Positions 26,101 to 41,100 of a stretch of 64,000 bases of DNA are shown here, one piece after another (within the stretch, counting starts at the first letter, position 1; every line of letters begins with the position of its first letter). Origin of the DNA: Serilophus lunatus (lineage: Eukaryota; Chordata; Aves; Passeriformes; Eurylaimidae); contig VXBA01004266.1 of NCBI GenBank assembly GCA_013399895.1, positions 1,136,186-1,200,185 on the forward strand. The letters run 5' to 3'. The notes beneath the pieces are model-generated. The model worked only from the letters and a program-made list of their open reading frames with translations. It was not told the origin of the DNA and did no database searches. The translations under genes and the position numbers were made by a program.

Positions 26101-29100
26101 CACAGTATCAAGATGAAATGTTTTACTAAATTTAGACCAGAGGGAAACTCCTCAATCAAAGCCCAGTCACCCACTACTGTTGGACACATCATCATATTTC
26201 ATGAATTATTTCTTAATTATTTCTATGCAAATATATACATTATATATTGTATATATTTTTGTTTATATATATTACAATGGACATCTGGAGATTTTCAGTG
26301 GTCTTGTCACTTTTTTTTCCCCTCAGGAAGCATAAACACATTGAAAAGAAAAGAAAATTTTGCTTTGTGAGGACTAGAACTTTTAGAGCCTCAAAAAATT
26401 TATTATTTAGTACTTTTACGAGATAAGAAGGTCTCAAAAACCTTTTGCTAAGTACATAAATGTGCCATATACACTATGCTGATGACTCGGTCATAAAAAG
26501 GGAAGTTAAATCAACAAGTAATAGAATTGCACTGCTGGTAGTTCATGGAAATGAAGTAACCCTGTTATACATCCCAGGACTCCCTATAGCAAGTCAACAT
26601 CTTTTAATTTGGCAGAATGAAAGTTGCCCATATATCTTAAAAATAAAGTTATCTAAGATTGGTACTTGGAATCACAATTAATTAAAATACTCAATATTTC
26701 TTGAAGTCAGTGAATACTGTTATAAAGTACAACTGCATCATTATATGCTCTTTATGTATCTAGGCATGAATTCGTGCATTTTAGACATACAAAACTAAAA
26801 CCATGTTAGAATTGTCACTGAATTACTTACATCTTCATGCACTGCTTTATGATCAGCGTAAGTACACCCAGAAGGGATAGCAGTTAGCGTTTCAAGTCTC
26901 ATTTCTAGCTGCTTTTTTTTAGTTGAAAGAAGTATCATGTTTTCCATTTTACTAGGGCTTAACTTTTTGGTATCCCTGTACAATGTAAAATTAAAAACAT
27001 TACTTTTTGTATTAACACACATTTCTCAAATTCAAAATACTCTTTGGATATGAAAAGATGCAGACTCGTTCCCTTTTAAACTGTAGGCTCAAACTTGTAG
27101 GTACATCTGTTAATGTAAATCTACTGATAATGCTAACAGCTTCCTTTTATCATGGCTCACATGGAAAACAGCAAGTAATTTGGGGTATAGTAGAGAGAAG
27201 GAGTTGATATACAAAAATTGAGGAAGATAGAGACTATAAACACCTTAATTAGCAAATTAGTGAACTAACTACATTTCAAAGGAGAAGAATTAAACAGAAA
27301 AGAGAAACATGATGGATTTATTGTCAATAATGACATGGACTGTAAGGATTTAGTTCAGGATTTGAAGAAGAGGGGGGATGAAAAACTATTTAGAGGCAGA
27401 TTTTCAAGGTACTTCAATGTCTAAATATGTGTCTGAATTCCTACTGGATTATCAAATAGGATCTCCAGAGACAGGTGAACCTGTATTTCATAGATCAATG
27501 CACCACTCTGGCAAGACTAAACTAGGAGAATACTCTCCCGTGGTGGCTGACCCAGCAGCAGGGTCAAATGCTACACTGTTTTTAAGAGTTGCACAACTGA
27601 AGTTATTTTTTGGAAAAAGAGCTGTTGTTATATGTCAATATGTCAGTAGTTGATTATTCTAAATTGACCTATCTCATATACTCAGGTCTCTTTGATGCTT
27701 CTGTTGTAGTGCTAGCACCTTACCCAGTGTCAGCAGCACTGGTATAACTGCTGACTGACTATTCACTCAGCTGCTCTGACAGCTTAGGTTACTAGAGCAC
27801 AACGAATGGGACTACTGTACTGCAAGCTAGATGGATGTGCTACTGAAAGATGCAACTCCCACAAATAAGTTATCACAAAATTATGCTCTCCCATAGTAGG
27901 TAAGCTTTTTAATAGCATACATTTATAATACTTACTGACGGCATTTTGTTAGCGTTTTGGTCACTTTTCTTAGTTCATCTGTTAAATATTCTTTTTCATT
28001 CTCAGTATCTGGACCTTGAACACTTTTTTGTTTTTCCATCAAATTGGAGAATACAGTCCTGGCTGCACATTCCACCGAATGGATGTTAAATCTTGAAGTA
28101 AACAATATATATAGTAGAGCTTTTATTTATATGTAATGCTGTAACAATAGTATTCAGTGAGCCTTATCATCTGACAATAATTAAAATCTAAACATTAGAA
28201 GTTGATCCCTATTCCATGTCCACCTCATAGCCCACATTCCTTTCAAATTCTATTATTACAAAATAAGTGAGTGGTTACAAAATAACTCATTATTACAAAA
28301 TAATAAGTGGAATTATCTATAGGAAGTATGCTACACTCTGTAATTCCCTGAGATGGACACTTAGACATACAGATAAAGCAAAATGTAGCTTAAGTCACTT
28401 TAATTCTGCTCAGCTACCCAATTGAGAACCAATGCCTGTCTTTCTTCATCTTCTACATGCCTTTTCTTCCTCATAGCTTTTTCAGTATTGGACTGTTTGG
28501 AGTTTAACAAAGATGAAGACTTCTTCAGCTTCACTCTCAAAAAGAAATTTTTTAATTCCTCTTACTGCAGGCAGATGATATTAACTGAAACTATACAAGA
28601 TGCTGGCAACACAACAATGAGGTTGGATCCAAACCCATTAGAATATTTACAATCAAATCTCAGTCACCAGATCAGGGAAAAAATGTTCATCTTCACATCA
28701 AGCATGAGAGAACTGAAATGGCAGGGAGCATGCTAACCCCAGTGTGTAATGTAGGGAGAGGCAAGGCTTCATACTGAAATGAGCAAACTCCATATTACTA
28801 CATATTACTACAGCAAGAATATGCACTAGACAGCTGTTTACCCATAAGTATCTTATTTTTATTAAGTCCAGCACTGAAGTACATGTCTAATTTACTAATA
28901 TTAGCAATATCATGGACAATAATGATACTGTCAGTAGGATGAAAGCTGTGCATGTTTGATATTATGTAATTACATCTCATATATGCAAACCCTGTTGATT
29001 GTTGCATGTCAATGGATGTAAGATGAGATTTTTAGAGGGTATGCAGTGAAACCATCACCACGTAACAAATGCATACATTAATAGAACTATATTTCACCCT

Positions 29101-32100
29101 TTTCCCTGGCAAATCTGCCATTACATAAATCATTTCCACCTCTAAATAGACAGCATACACTTTCCACATATTTTACTGACTATACTGCAGCAAAGCAACT
29201 GAGAATCTGATTCTCATTTTAATGTGGGTAAGTTTCCCCTAATTTTCTCAGACATCATGCATGAATTTTCCCCTTTCCACACAGTAATTACATGCTCCCA
29301 GTTTTATTTCCAGTAAACCTTTAGTGTCATAAAGATATATAAGTTGATAAAGCTTGTAGACCTTCACTTTTAATGCAAAAGTAATAAATACCATGTAAAT
29401 GGCATTTGCCAAGCTATATCAATGCTTGTCTCCATACTCATTTTTCTGAATATAGGCAATACACATACAATACACAAAATACAAATAACTTACATAAAAA
29501 ATATGGCAGGCAACTTATCCATCTCATGTAGTTTATCAACAAAGTTTGCAAAATTCTTCCACTTTTTCTGTTCTGAGCAATCCACAGGTTTTGGTTTAAG
29601 ATGCTCTAGGAGTTCGTTCACCTGACAAAAGTAGGTTTTTTATGTAGATTTTAATGCCAGATACTTCTGGCTGGAGGTTAACAAATATGAAAACTCCATT
29701 TTCCTGTGTCAAATTTTATCACTTCAAATTTTTCAAATCATCTGTAAGTGGAATAGTCACTTACAGTTTACAGACTTAAAGGTCTGCAAGTTGTCAATTG
29801 ACTTAAGCAAGAGCTCACAATAGAATTCATGGCTACCATTGCTGTCCAAATAACTATCACTAACATTGTTTATGAAATATGCTCACATATAAGTGCCATA
29901 TTTTAAGAACTTTGTTTTTTCCCATATATTCTTTATTTTTTTCCTTGTCAATTAGTCACATTTTCATACTCCTTTTTATTACACAGTAATAGATGACCTC
30001 AAAACAAGGACTCGGTTTTCAACTTGAATTTCTGTCTTTTACATGGGAACATACATAAGGCCTGTGGTTACACAGAAGGTTTCATATAATCAGCAGAAAA
30101 AGAAGTAGACTAAAAAGGCAGAGAAAGGAAACAATATTCTCATTAACTGTAGGAGGTACCTAAAGGAATCCTCAATTGATATCTCACAGAAGTATCAGAA
30201 ACCTGATTCCCAGAGATGCTTTTGAAAACACCACCTTGAAAATGCTTACGGAAATGGTATAAATAGTGCTTATCTTTCAAGTAAAGCAGCAGTTAAACCT
30301 AATAAATATGGACGAACTCCCATAATAGATATAATTACTATTATATTAAAGCTGTACCTAACCTTAAGAAAGTGTCCTCTAGCAACTGTTACCTTCTGTC
30401 TTTGGCCAAGCACAATCCATTTGCTTAGCTCTTCCTTCAGTTCCTGTTCATATTTTCTTGCATCTGTCTTTTTTATTACTACTTTATTCTTCAAAGAGAC
30501 AAACTCCTCAGGATCTAGTTCCTGGAATAATATTAATTTGTAATGTTAATATAGAAAAGAGCTGTCAATTTATTACTTTGTTAATCTAGTGTTTTGTCAT
30601 CTATTTATTTAGATATGTTTTGCTCACAGCTGTGTGTACACACCTGTGCCCTTGGCCACTCCTGCCAAACTTCTGCCATTGTGTCATAAAGCTGGATGAT
30701 CTCTCGCGGAGACAGAGAAAGATCTGAAGGAATACCATAGTTCTCTATCTGCAAGGTGTTTAAAAAGAAAAAAAATACAGAAGTAATTTCAGTGAAATCC
30801 ATGCTGCCTAAATGTAACAGTTGCTAAACAATATTGACACCAGTTATTTTGCTTACATGACTGACTGTTAATGCAGCACATGGATGGTAATGTTCAATGG
30901 TAAAATCACTGCCCTTTAGAGAACACACATACTTTTCCAAATCATTGTATCTTTCTTCATACAAGACTGTGAAGAGACAAAAATGCATTTTGCACTTATT
31001 TGTTTGAAAAACCAAGTACTTAATCCTATAAGATTTGTAATTTAAAAGAAGAAAAAAACAAAACAAAATCACTTAAGTTTATATACTATGATCAAGTTTT
31101 TGCAGAAATCGTACTCTTTCTTAGTTATAAAATGTTGTGATACGTACCTAGTCTAACACGATATGATTTCTTTTGTTCTCGTACTTTAGATTTCACTTTA
31201 CATTTTTTTGTATCATTCTTTTCAGAGTTTGTAGAGCTTCCCTCTACTGTATTCTCAGCAAGTTGCCAATATCTTTTAACAGATTGCAACCATCTACAAT
31301 GCAGAAATAAAATAAAAAGGAGTTGTAAAAAGTATTTTAAGAAAATCAGTACAGCTACAATAAAAGAGTTACTACAATCTGCTTAATTTCTCCTATAGAA
31401 TTTCCAGTCCCTTTTCACTAACTTCAGTGCAATTTTTTATGGCTTATCCCAGAGTGAAAATAAAAAAAAAAAAAAAAAGTGAAATAACATCTCTCTCTAT
31501 ATATATATAAAAAGTGCAGGTGTCTTCTCTGACTGATGATGAATAAATGTGCTTTGGCAAAAGCCTCCTGAATTCCTCTTCACAGCTCAGTTACAGGGTC
31601 TGAACGAATAAGTAGTGTGTGTCCTAATTACAAAGTTGAGAATTACACTATTATTTTTATCAGTTGATGAGTGAATACATATAATACTGTAATTCCAAAT
31701 CATTGTCTTTCCAATACTAATTGACGTCTCTATCTAAAACAGTTCATATCCAATTTAAATATGCTCCCATGGGCAATAAAATTCCACACGCACTCAGTTA
31801 GATGTTCCGGGTTACTGACAGTAGCAGACAGCGCCAAAAATGGACATCGAATTGTTACCAGAAGATGTTCCCAAACCTCTGCTCCAATCTCACCACCAAG
31901 ACAATGGACCTAGGTTTTTGGGGAAAAAGGATTAAAAGAAAAGAAGAAGTGTTCCTTATCAACGTGTACCCATAACAAGAGTTTTATGTGTTTTTCAAAA
32001 ATCAAAAGTTTGGCAAGATCAGAACTGAATAATCCTTATGTTGAAGCACAAGATCATGGATCCAAATCAAATGTTCAGTAAATCCCTCTCCAGACTTAAC

Positions 32101-35100
32101 TAGATAACAAATGAGTCTAAATTTCAATACTACATTGACTGTTTGTACCCTACATACTGGCAGCATTAGCAGTCAATTCTATCTAGAAGAAAAAATACAG
32201 GAAGAATTTTAAATTTAACAAGATTAATCACTGACTTTTTCCCTGGAAAGTCTGAAAAATACCATACAATGTGAAATGCGTACGATCCCAGTCTGGAATG
32301 TTCTATTTGTGCCAATGAGACTAAAGTGGTGGCTTTTAGTTTTTCAGTTGACTAGCTTGACAGCAGTAAAGGAAGTCCCTGGTAGTTTTTATTGAATTAT
32401 ATGTCCTCTTGAAGACTAACAGAGTTTTAAATTCTTTCACTAGAGGACATAAACACTACTAGCAAACAGGCAAAAGCAAGTCTGAAATAATATTTTTGAG
32501 AGCTATTTTTAACCAGTAACAACGTATGTAATGAAAAAAAATGAGTCAATATCATTTTTCCTAAAGGTTTTTCTTATATTTATTAAATTGGTTTCTATTA
32601 GAAGATGCCTACCTCATCAAATATAACATATTGTATTTGTTGGGTCCACTTCTGGCAACGAGGAGACAGCATCAAGATTTCTAAGCATTGAGGTACTGTC
32701 ACTAGTATCTAAGAAGAAAGGTTTACAAAGCATTATTTTCAAGCAAATTCATTAATCAGCTACAAGTAGATGCTGTATTTTAAAAAGTGTTTAAAAATAT
32801 ATATATGTGTGTGTGACTACAAGGTAAGCAAGAATGAACACATGATTTGTTGCTGCTGTCTTCAAGAAAGGCAAGAAAGAAGCCACAAGAAACCACAGGC
32901 TAGTCACTCACCTCCATCCTGAGAAGGTGGTAGAGCAACTAATCTTGGAAATCATTTCCAAGCAAACACAGAACAAGAAAGTCATCAGGAGTATTCAGCA
33001 GGAATTTATCAAGGGGAAGTCATGCTTGACCAACTCCTGTGATGAAGACTGGCTTGGCAGATGTGGAGATATGAGAGGATAGCAGTGGATATTGTCTTCA
33101 GTAAGGCTTTAAACAGCATGTCCCACAAAACCCTCACAGGTAAGCTGTTGAAGTATGGGCCAGATGAGCAGTCAATGGACTGAAAACTGGTTAGAAGGCT
33201 GGGCCTATAGGCTGGTGATCAGTGCTACAATGTCTATTTGAGACTAGTAAGCAGTGGCATACCCCAAGGATCAACAGTGGATCTGATCCTATTTAACATC
33301 TTCATAAACAACCTGGATGATGGAGGAATGTTAATGCCACCAAACAGGGAAAAGTAGCTGATGTGCCAGAGGGTTACGCTACTACACAAAGAGATCTCCC
33401 AGGCTGGAGAAATGGGCCGAGATGAACATCATGAAGTTCATCAGGGAGCTGTACAAAGTTCTTTAACTGGGGAACAAAAAACCCATGCCCTAGTGTATGC
33501 TGAGGGCTGTCCAGCTGGGAATCAGCTTTTCAGAAAAGGACCTGAGGCTGCCAGTAGACACCAAGTTAAACATGAGGCAGCGATGTGCCCTGGTGGGAAA
33601 GAAGACTAATGATTTCCTGGGCTGCACTAGGAGCACAATTAAATTGCGCAATTGTCTTAAAGCCAAGACACCAGAGCAAATACCAGACCTGCATGTCTGC
33701 TAAGAATGAATAGGTGAGGTGTATGTCATAGACTTAGATTCCTAAGTACAGATATGCATAGATTTTTTCCTGAACTTTGTGTTTTGTAATGGCTCAATTG
33801 TTAGAATTAGAATTAACATTTTCAGAAGCCAAATGGAATACAGAAGTCATTATTATTACTCATAAAAATATACCTGAGAATTCATGACATCATAGCGATA
33901 ATCTCGTGTGAAGACTCCACACACTGTCAATCCATCTGGAAGTTTCTTGGTGAATCGATTGTATATAGACCCTACCACTTGGTTTACAAGGGCCTTAAAT
34001 AAAGCAGATCATTAAAAAAATTGGAAAGTGTATGTTCATAGAGATATGATATTCTGAGGCACACAAAGGCATTCTATTTTGTCACTGATATTAATATACT
34101 AGACTATAATGTACTATGTAGTGTACTGTTAAGTCTAGATTTCCAACAATGTTAACTTTAAAAAGATATTGTACTTTATTTTCAATTATACTCAAATGCA
34201 TTCAAAGAAATTTACTGCTGTGTAAAGTGTGTTATATGTTATTAATACTGCATTTTAATTATATTCAAAGCAGTTAAAAATAGGTCACATTCAACTGTGT
34301 CTACAAGCATTTAAATGATCTCAAAGTCCTAGGGCTGCACTCAGACTGATCTTCAAATGAAAAGATTATTTTGATACCAAACCTGAGTACAAACACAAAA
34401 AAATTTTATTTTACTTACGGAAAACAATCCATAGAGATCATTCTTGAATAACAGCACATATCATTCACTATCCAAATATCATATCACTGAACATTAAAAT
34501 AAGTTTTAGAAGAAATTAAAACACTGTACCTCAGCACTTAAATCAGTTTTTAACTATTAGGATGGAATTATCAATAAAAAATATACCACTAGAGTCTCAT
34601 AAATTTTTGCTTGGAGAATCTAAGGGTGAACTCAATTAGAAAAACATGACTTCCTTAACTTTCTAATATTACTTTCATCATATTGGTAGATGTTTGCTAC
34701 TGTCATAATTTACCTAGCATGCTACTTACATCACTTTTATATATATATATTAATGTTTCTGACCTAAAATTAGCTATACATATATTAATAGACAAAACCT
34801 CTATGTGACCTGAAATACTTTGAAGATGTTTTTGTAAATATGCTCTAATACATGTAAAAGTGAAAAAGAATGTAAATATTCTATTTCAAATAAAAAATAT
34901 ATATTTACTAAAATTGTGTAACAAGTTACTCCAAACAGTTTCAGAATCATACTGAGAAATATCACAGCCATATATACAGAGTATGTAGAAGGATGTAGCC
35001 TTACCTTTGTAGGAGCAACATATACAACTACCCCTTCATTGCTTGTTTTCAGAACTTTTTCCATGCAATAGTATGACGCATATGTTTTTCCTGAGGAAGT

Positions 35101-38100
35101 GGGTGCAACAATCACTGCGGACTCGTTATTATCTACAGCATCAAGCAGTTCTCGCTAAGAGAAAAGAAGATACTCGTGTCAAAATGTCTTGTCATTAAGT
35201 TCATACGAAGTGCTCTTTCTATGAAAACATCTTTTATTTCTGCATTATCTCTTTAGGCAGAGATTTTAGACTACAGAAAGTCAGAGTTAACAAGCTTGTT
35301 TTATGATAGTATTCTTTCCTCTTGAATTGTTAATTGAAAAAAAGAAAGGAACTTCAGATTATAACTTGTCTATTTCAATTATTTGGTCTGACAGATCAAA
35401 AAAAAGATAATCTTCATTAACTTTATGCAAAAAGTTTGTGTCTCATTACCTGCCATGTGTCTGGTATGAAATGTTGCACTCGGGGATCTGGATCATTTCT
35501 TTCTTCTCTGAGCAAGTAATAATCCATGTATTGTAGCTGAAAGCGAGATGAACCCACTTCGATAGCATATTTGCTTGCTTTCTGATTTATGTCTTTACTC
35601 CTTTCTTCTGTCTATAAGGTCAAAAGAAAACTCAAGTTGATTTGAAAGACAGAAAGAGATTAAGAAAATGGCATATCTCTTGCTCTGTTGAATTCTGAAA
35701 GCCTTGAAAAACATATGAAAGTGCAGGCAATTTTTTAATCATTTCTAAGAGAAATATACACTATACAGTCATAAGTCTGTAAGTCAGGGTTACACTTTCT
35801 GCTCTTCAAAAGAGCAGGTTCTAGAACTATTATTTCTTCTATAGCCAGCGTTGATGTTGTTTTTATTATCAGATGAGCTAGAAATACTGGCTAGCAGGCA
35901 AAAGCTCACCCTCTTCAAGCTATTGTCTGCCAGAGCCTTGTCATCGTGTATTTGCATCTGTCTTCTTCACTCTGCCCTAATCCCTTCTGCAACGAATCAC
36001 AGTTTCAAACCGAAATTCAATATACAGACTAAGTGTGATCCAAAATGGTGTAAAGCATTGTATTTTTTCAACAATGCCTGTATTCCCTAAAACATACCAA
36101 ATTTAATGTTCACGGATGTGTCCGTTCGCAACATCTGATACTGAAAGCTGTATAGAAAAGTATTATGTGCATAACATACACTAGAAGCTCAGAAAATTAC
36201 GTAACAATTTAGGTTGTAGAGTCTTGGACTTAATGGTCTTGGAGGGCTTTATTCAACTGAGTTTTTACAGTCTCCAAGGATGGAGATTTCACAACATCTT
36301 TAATGTTGTGGGGAAAAAAAAATGTTTTCAGTTGTTCCTAAAGTTTCTCCAAATTTGCAAGAGTAGTAGTCATAAACAAGCAGCTGCAAAAGCAAAAGTA
36401 AGTCCAAAATGCACTAACTGATATAGAACCTTCTGAGCAAGACATTAAACTTGCCAAGGTATCCCTTCTATCATCACAAACTCTATAACAAACATCTCGA
36501 GATTCTCAGATCCTTCAATTCTACTTCCTAAAATGTAATATACCTTATTTGGAACACCAAACACCTTTATAATAAGTATGTAGCCAAGAACAAGTAATCA
36601 TCATATACTAGTTGAATTTACATACAAAAAGACATAAATTATTTCCAATATTAAAGGAAAAACATTTTCTTACAAAATATTCACTTCCTCCCTCACCTCT
36701 TGGTTCTGAACCTCAAGGAAGGATGATAAACAGTTTCCAAAAGTAAGCTTCCAAAAATTCCTAACTGCATTTTGCTTAAAATTGAGACACTGAAGTGACA
36801 GATACTGGATTTACAGTTCACCATAACCTTCCTCCCTTATGCTATTGACTTAATATTCTGCAGGCTGAGTCACATACTCTCTCTTCTGCCTGAAAGCCAC
36901 TCTATCATCCATCTTCTCTACCTAATAATGCGCCATGTACACATAAAGGTATCAAACTTCTCTTAACATTAAATCAGCCAGTGGGCAGCTTGTAAATATG
37001 CAGAAAAGCATAAATCATAATGCATAAAGTCAACCCTTCAGGCCAAATTCAGTGTAGGTACCGATGGTCTCAGCTGTGCTAATAACAACAAGCACTCAAT
37101 ATCAGAAACTATTTCCATCAGAAGTGATCAGGAATACAGTAACAACAAGAACACTTTTCATCCAGCTTCACAGTCTCAAAAGATTTCATTTTCTAAAGTA
37201 GCACATTTGGACCTGTTAGAGAGCAGCTATTCATTGATCAGCTTTTAACATTTACTTTTAACATGCTGAGCTCAGCTGATGTGTTACCTCTCAGACTAAG
37301 GCCTCAGAGAGACATAACTAGAGCAAATTAATCTTGATGTCTATTTCAAAGGTATCTTTGCAGCCCTAAAAAGTTCTATTTGCTAAAGAGGAAGTGAGTT
37401 TATTTTGCCAGCTAGCCCTCGCATCAAGCAGAGAAATGAACCTAAAGAAGATTAATCTGTGAAGCATTATGGCACAATACAAAATAAAAGAAGCTCAATA
37501 TTGATATCCTACACATCATTCAATGCTAAAGAAATCACTGTTAATATTCAGCTGCAGATCCAGTTACAGTAGGATTATTACAGTCTATAAAGTTACCTGG
37601 CCAGATAGAGACCATGCCAAATTCTCAAATCCAAGGAGTTTTAGATATTTGGTCAGCTTTTGTAGATGTGGTTCCTTCAAGAGATCTTGATATTTTTCAA
37701 GGAGGATATGAATTCTCCTCATGACTTGAACAGCTTTGCTTAAATCTTTAGATTTGTTTCCTTTAAATAAAAAAGAGCAGACTACCATTATTTGAGAGCT
37801 GATATCACTGAGAGTCTTCTGATATTAGGTATTTTTAGAACATTTTTAGCCATTCAGTCATATTTATAACAATTAAAAAAAAATTTAAAGATAACTAGAC
37901 AAAGACAACCCATACTCCTTCCACTTCTATGACTGCCACAAAAGACCAAGGTCCCAAATAATTCTATCTGCTTCTAAACTCTCAGTTATAAAAAGAAGTC
38001 ATACTTCTGACATCTACTCTCCCCATTTCTCTTTCCTGATGCAAAAATTTGTTACTCAATCTTATTAAGAGCACATTTCACTCCACTGGTGTGAACTCTC

Positions 38101-41100
38101 CTCAACACACCTAGAGCATTCTGTGTTTAGATTCTCCTGAGGGCATGGACTGAACAAGTTAATTCTGGTGAAACAGGAGGCCACTAACCATGGTTTCATA
38201 GACCTCCTGTGCAAATAACCACCTCAGCAAATTAAATAATACACTGCGACATATATACATTTTTACTGTGCATGCTACATAGTTATTAAAGATATATAAA
38301 TAAAATAAACTATTTATGCATTATTTTTTTAAAACAATACAGGAAAACAGCTACATTCTAATTTCATTGGATACCTTATTGGTGACTCAAAGGATCTTGA
38401 CATTGCAAAAGGAGACCAGAGCCTTTTATTACTTAAGAACACTTTTCATACTTCTGAAACAAGGTTGTATTTACATGTCTTTTTTACAACTGAGAATGCC
38501 CAAAGCCACTCACTTGTCTTGACTAAAGAGAGTGGAAGTTGAATACTGAGCATGAATTTGGCCATCATACCTTGCTCTCTGCAGTGTTCCTTCCACACTT
38601 TTAAACAGGCAGACAGTGCTGTCATTTCTACGTCAAACTTCACAGATTTACTTTTAAGGGTCTTGAGAAACTTCTCCAATTTATTTATTCCAACAGTCTG
38701 ATTTTCTTTTATTTTCTTTACAGTTGTCATACATAAGGCTTTCCACTGCTCCTGTTCTTTCTTTTCTTCCTTAGCTTCTAGTCGCCTATTGTTTTCCTCT
38801 GCAATTATTTCCGCTTTACTTTTCTAATCAAAAAAATGAAGATATTTAGAAATAACCAACATTCTGTCCAAGCATTGTCTAAGAAAAGCTAATCACTAAA
38901 TCACAGCAGATACTTTATAGTTTTCAACTAATCTCTATGATGCATTGTGTTTTGGGAATTTTTTTAAATAGTACTTCATTTTGAAGGAAACATCATGTAT
39001 CCCAATATATATTGCTCAAAAGAGCTTCCCTAATCTTCATTTTAAGTCAGTATTAAGCTTCACAAGTAGTATAAAAAGCATAAATGTGGAAAAATATAAT
39101 ATCAGATGTCTAAAAGTTAAATTTCAAGCTTTTTTTTATACATGGGTAATAGTAATTCAATTCATATTAGTATGTTTTTCAGTAAGTTAAACAAAATGAA
39201 GAGTTTAACGTTACTTGAAGTTAAAGTTATCTTGTAGAGGGAGTTTTAGAGGTAATTCAACAGTCCACAATCTGTAATCCATACTACAGGTTATTATGAA
39301 ATATTACTCAAATTAACATTCCTCAGTATTTTTCATAAGTATGCAAGTACATGCCACATACCCCACGATGTCTGACAACATTTATGTAGTTAGGATTAAT
39401 TGCAATATCTACGGGATTTTTCACAATGTTTCCAAATAGTGCAGGGAAATAAGTAACTGAAAAATGTGGGGGTTTTCTCTGTATTTCTCAACAGTTTCTT
39501 GAAGTAAAATTAAATTAATTAAATCCAGTTTCCCTCACTCCACATTATAACACTGGTCATGAGCCCAAACTCCTCAACCTAATTTACTGATTTATTTTTT
39601 TCACCTGTGCCTGCTAAAATATAATCACTTATCAGTTTTCTTAACTAGGAACAAAAATACATTTGCCAATTAACTAGTTAGATTTGAAATACAACGCCAT
39701 TTTAAATATCTTCAACTGAGAACTATTACTGCATTCAGAATATAAAAACTTCAGTTGTGGGTCTAATATAGTAGAAATCTTTTCCTGGATAGTAGAAAAA
39801 AATATTTGGAAAAATCAGCTGAATATACTCACATGCTTTTTTTGTGCCTTTTTGACAGCAGCATTAACATTCTTTGACATATCTCCTTGATATACAATAA
39901 GTTTTGAAGTGCTGTCTTCCAGCGTGCTTCCATAAAACTGACGAAAAGTCTGTAACTTTTGTAGTTCTCTTCTTTCTTTTGGGTCTTTGGATTTTGCTGC
40001 GAACAAATATTGATTAAAAAACCACTCTGATAGAATTCCAGACTAATCTGTTACCAAGAAAAGATAACTGGGTAATGGATATATTTCTTAAAAACTCCTC
40101 ATTTACCTAAAGGACAAAATCCCTCTTTGAAAGAGGCTGGCTACTAAGATTCACTGAAATCCAATAGTACTTTGACCTACCTGAAAGATAGGCAACAGAC
40201 TCTAATTGAAACTATTTTAGATGCGCGGTAAAAATACTGGAAAACTAAAAAGCAGGATGCCTGGATAGAAATTATTATTGTCTGAGAAAAATGCCTAGAT
40301 TTCCCACACAGTCCATGAAAATAGGAAGGTGTTTTCCGTAGGCCATTCAGATGATCAGAAAGAGACCTCTTCCCCAAGAAAACAAGTCTGCCATCAGAAC
40401 ATAAATAAATAAATCTGCTGAAACAATGCTTGCTAGGCACTGGAAGATACCGAACTGAGCACATGAATAATCCTACACTCACGTATCTGACTTTATTTAT
40501 CCTAAAATCAAAACTATGAATCTGCTTCCTAGTGTGAAGACAAATCCCAGTAGATCAGAGTATTAATGCAAGGCACGGGAGAGACAGAGGGCCCTCTCTT
40601 CAGCTGAATTGGTCACAAACCTTCAACTCCAACATTATGAAAGGTGCTCTACATACTATTCTTCAGCTCATGCTCTCCAAAGCTCCCACTGAAAAGTACT
40701 GTGCATTGAAGTGCACAGAAGAATGCAAAAAATTGTCCAGTTGAAAAGAGAAGATTGAACTTTGGTTTCATAGGTCAAGTAGTACAAATACTTAGGAAAG
40801 AGTATTTCCAAGTCACAGAATAAAAACCATGATCAGCACTAGAAGTGCCAACAGTAATCCATGAATTCTCAACTTCTGGTAGCTTTTTCACAGTTTAATT
40901 CACTATATGATGCAATGGATGATGGCAACATCTTTGAAAGAAATTTTTGTGTACTTCTGCTACATACAGTATTGTATAGTTCATTTCATGTAAATTCGCA
41001 AATCTAAGTCAGTTCAAAGTGAATCCATGCCTTGTTTTCTGTAGTATCACGAACTGGAGAAAATTTAATAGGAAATTATAATGCATAACATCAAGAATAA

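Noticed and set aside
30363..30392. Ten-codon extension of a DDX60 exon to a second in-frame donor
   Set aside because: The shorter exon aligns better with human DDX60 and has the stronger donor; kept only as an alternative.
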